From: Mesostigma viride
Lineage: Eukaryota > Streptophyta > Mesostigmatophyceae > Mesostigmatales > Mesostigmataceae
Reading direction: 5' to 3'
DNA: 64,000 bases
Assembly: GCA_009746045.1 (NCBI GenBank)
Contig: RPFO01000080.1
Location: 3,514,251-3,578,250 of the forward strand
Shown here piece after piece: positions 61,458 through 64,000 of this stretch (its first letter is position 1; every line of letters starts with the position of its first letter). The notes under the pieces were generated by a model that had not been told where the DNA came from, ran no database searches, and saw nothing but the letters and a program-made list of their open reading frames with translations. The position numbers and the translations under genes are program-made.

Positions 61458-64000
61458 CGTTTGCTATTTCGGCGACGCATATATGAGCTCATGGGCACAA
61501 TTATTTCGGAATTGAACCACAAGCCTGGAAAAGCCTGTCCCATCATACCTGCAGTACGATCAAAATGGCAGCGCTCGAGCCGTCAATGGCAGCGCCATAT
61601 TCGAGCCGACCGCTCCATGTAGGAGTTCCCATGAAGTCCCTGCATTTCCTCCTCGCACTCGCACGCATAGGCTCACGCTCTGTCAATGTGGATAACCACG
61701 CCACGCTAATACAGCTACTCCGCTGATAATTTCGGCACAGGTAACACTGGGTCCTTCAATGCCCGCCATGAGTCGAACCAACACAGGCACGTTTCATGCT
61801 GATCTGGCCGCGGCCCGTGCGCATCACAGCCCCGTGGAATGCTGCCGACAGCAGCGCCACATTGACAAGCTCTCTGCGCGAGGCTCTGGTCATACTTGGG
61901 CGTGGATGGATGCCATCAATGCTGTACTTGGTAATTCCTTGGAGCCCGACCCTTACGCGGGAAATGGATCAATGAATTACCAGATTGGAGGCTTGATCAA
62001 CTCGCAGACACCCCATTAATCCTTCCTTGCAGACCAACGAGCACCCTGCAGGCGGGGGCAGCGGAGGAGGGGGCCGCGGAGTAATGACAGTTGCAGGCAG
62101 TTGATGTGCAGAGGGCAGCGAGTGTGTACACATGGGAGGGAGGGTGTGAGGCCAGCATGAAGAAATTCATTATGGGCAATACATGCCAAGAACGAACAAG
62201 CACACGAATTTGGCCCTGCACATGGATGAATGAGCGAGCAAAGTGCTTTGAGCCTGGAATACATAACTAAGCATGCAGTTGCTTTGAGCCTGGAATATAT
62301 AACTAAGCCTGCAGTTCGGTTTCATTCTGACTTTTGAGAGAGGGGCGGCGTCGCAGGTAGAAAACAGAACAAGCATCGCAGAATTTAAGGATCAGTCGCT
62401 TTGTAAACCATGGCACATCAGCTGATGCTTATGTAGAGATTCGCGCCTGGTAAATTTTGTTTGGTGAGGTGGGAAAAAAATTCATGGTCTCGTGCATATC
62501 GTGAGAAAACATTCGCATGAGCCCTAACAGGGGGCCAGGGGTCAGTGGTCACCCTGGCAATGTCATCGAAAGCCAACCCCAATCCGCACAAGCCTGCATT
62601 AACTCATGGGCCAAGGCAGGCTGTGTACTCGCACGCTGCCTTGACAACAGTAACACGGAAGAAGGTGAGCGAATAAGAGCACTGCAATGCGACACGGAAG
62701 TGGCATACCTAACCCTAGTAGGAAGTGGATGTACTGTACTAGGGGAGGTTCAAAACAGTGCGAGTGGTAAATGACACAACCACACAAGGATCACTTAGTG
62801 ACAACAGTGGAATTCATGTTGCGGGGTCTAATGCTGAGGTGGCCAGACACCTCCCTAGCATCCTATTGGTAGGAACACTCTGCCTGGGAATGAAGAGGAA
62901 AAAAAGCACAAGGATGATGAAAATGCAGGCAGGCAGGTAAGTAACAAACAAGCTCACACATCCATTATCGCTAGCAACAGCAACCAGTCCATCCTCTCAA
63001 TCATAGTTGCTGCTCCTGCCTTCCTCATACGGCCTTGGAAGGGAGACCCCTGTGGATACTTAGTTCTAGAGGGAGAACGCATGATCAACTGCTATACGGT
63101 GCTCCTTACTAAGCGCCTGAAACCGCGCCGATGCGGCAATAGATAAGGCACTTAAACTTGCTATGCTTTCGAATTTTTTTGAAGGAGAGAAGAGCAATTG
63201 CATCACTCTTATATGTGACGAATTGTGCACGTTGCGTGGATACTTACCGAACGATTCCTCGCCGTGTCAATGGCGCAGGTGAAAGTTGCCGATTCACAGG
63301 ATTGTTGCGTCGAACCAGTGCATGGACTCAAAAGACAGGGCCGTGACTCCACTCGAATTGGCATAGAGAATGCCAAAATTGAAAATTGCAGACTGTGCGG
63401 CTACTTTCATGGGCCATTAATGTCCACAGATCAGACGACTCAGCAGACCGAGCGAGAGCTACCTGGTGCCCACTCCCCGACAGGTGAAATAACTGGGACG
63501 TCACGCTTCCACGCCCACATTTTTTAATTAGAACTCTCGAGGCCCGCGTGCGACGTTTCTGCGATGCCAGGCGCCAATAGCCTTTGTTGAAATGTAAAGT
63601 CAATCAGTTTCGATCCCACGCCGATCCCACGCGTGTCCCCCTCAACTCAACGCCGGTCATAGCCAGCCAGGGATTGTTGAAATGAAGTTGAAATATTAAA
63701 GACCACACATCGGCCAGCAACTGCCAGCTAATGACAGTCGCGTGTGTACGTGACGATTCGGCTGATCACGCTGCTCGCCTCGTGGCCCTGAAACCAGTCA
63801 ACGTCAATTATTCGCGGAGTCGACATCGCGTGATTTCGCAACAGAAACTCGTATCGAATATGATGCTTATAATCCGGTTTGATTGCTTACAATCTGAACA
63901 TTGGATTTCTGTGCTGGTGTATCCCACGCTCAATGCTCCTTGTAGAATGTGGGCGACCGTCCTTAGTATTCCGCTTCTGCCGCCAATGAAACCCCCATCG
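61458..64000. other. No gene recognised to the window end
   Basis: Short frames at 61759-62019, 62517-62774 and 63158-63530 have fairly ordinary composition but no recognised motif, splice pattern or repeat support. A 37-bp unit (GCTTTGAGCCTGGAAT and onward) is duplicated near 62246-62305. I cannot support a gene here. Confidence 0.5.

Overview
The window is nuclear DNA from a eukaryote, most likely a green alga. It has spliced genes with GT-AG introns, a plastid-type thioredoxin-like gene, algal-style Copia-like and LINE elements, CACTA and MITE DNA elements, and very heavy micro- and minisatellite content. I cannot name the species. About a third of the window is nested transposons and another quarter is tandem repeat; only three host genes can be supported.

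Positions 1-18,000 hold one minus-strand gene for a multi-pass membrane protein. Five exons (17435-17303, 14212-13986, 5787-5696, 3917-3819, 2237-2104) join in matching phase at every junction. The introns are giant and repeat-filled: a 45-bp minisatellite of about 7.4 kb (6145-13506), a 56-bp array, and long CCCA, AC, GCAC and GAG runs. Every exon that can be inspected on both sides is flanked by decayed copies of its own edge, with acceptor plus exon start upstream and exon end plus donor downstream. The same pattern is seen at one edge of a second, unrelated gene at 55 kb.

Positions 18,000-24,000 hold a 160-bp perfect duplication, a chloroplast-targeted thioredoxin-like gene (19396-19962, plus strand), a LINE ORF1-like relic and unrecognised short ORFs.

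Positions 24,000-48,600 are a five-component transposon nest that can be taken apart exactly. A LINE ORF2 (endonuclease and reverse transcriptase) was hit by a 5'-truncated retrocopy (11-bp target duplication at 25732 and 26240). It was also hit by a 21.1-kb LTR element (26399-47513; 696-bp LTRs, target duplication ATTCC). That element carries a 3.5-kb CACTA element in its leader (27138-30659) and, in its RT, an opposite-strand 7.65-kb LTR element (35732-43378; 473-bp LTRs, target duplication AGCCC). The two LTR elements belong to one unusual family. Its gene order reads gag, integrase, protease-like, RT, RNase H; the RT box is HGDD instead of YVDD; LTR ends are AGTTA...TAACT; and in the better preserved copy gag-integrase and protease-RT are separated by a stop codon in a context that fits +1 frameshifting. 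This family is the strongest candidate for something undescribed.

Positions 48,600-51,700 hold a MITE hairpin, two more ORF1-like relics in head-to-tail order, and a 513-bp TA-flanked repeat inserted in one of them. Positions 54,700-59,120 hold a minus-strand gene for a very glutamine-rich protein in three reading-frame blocks. From 59,200 to the end there are satellite-like repeats (31-bp array, AGGGCTA-rich array, AC run) and no gene I can support.
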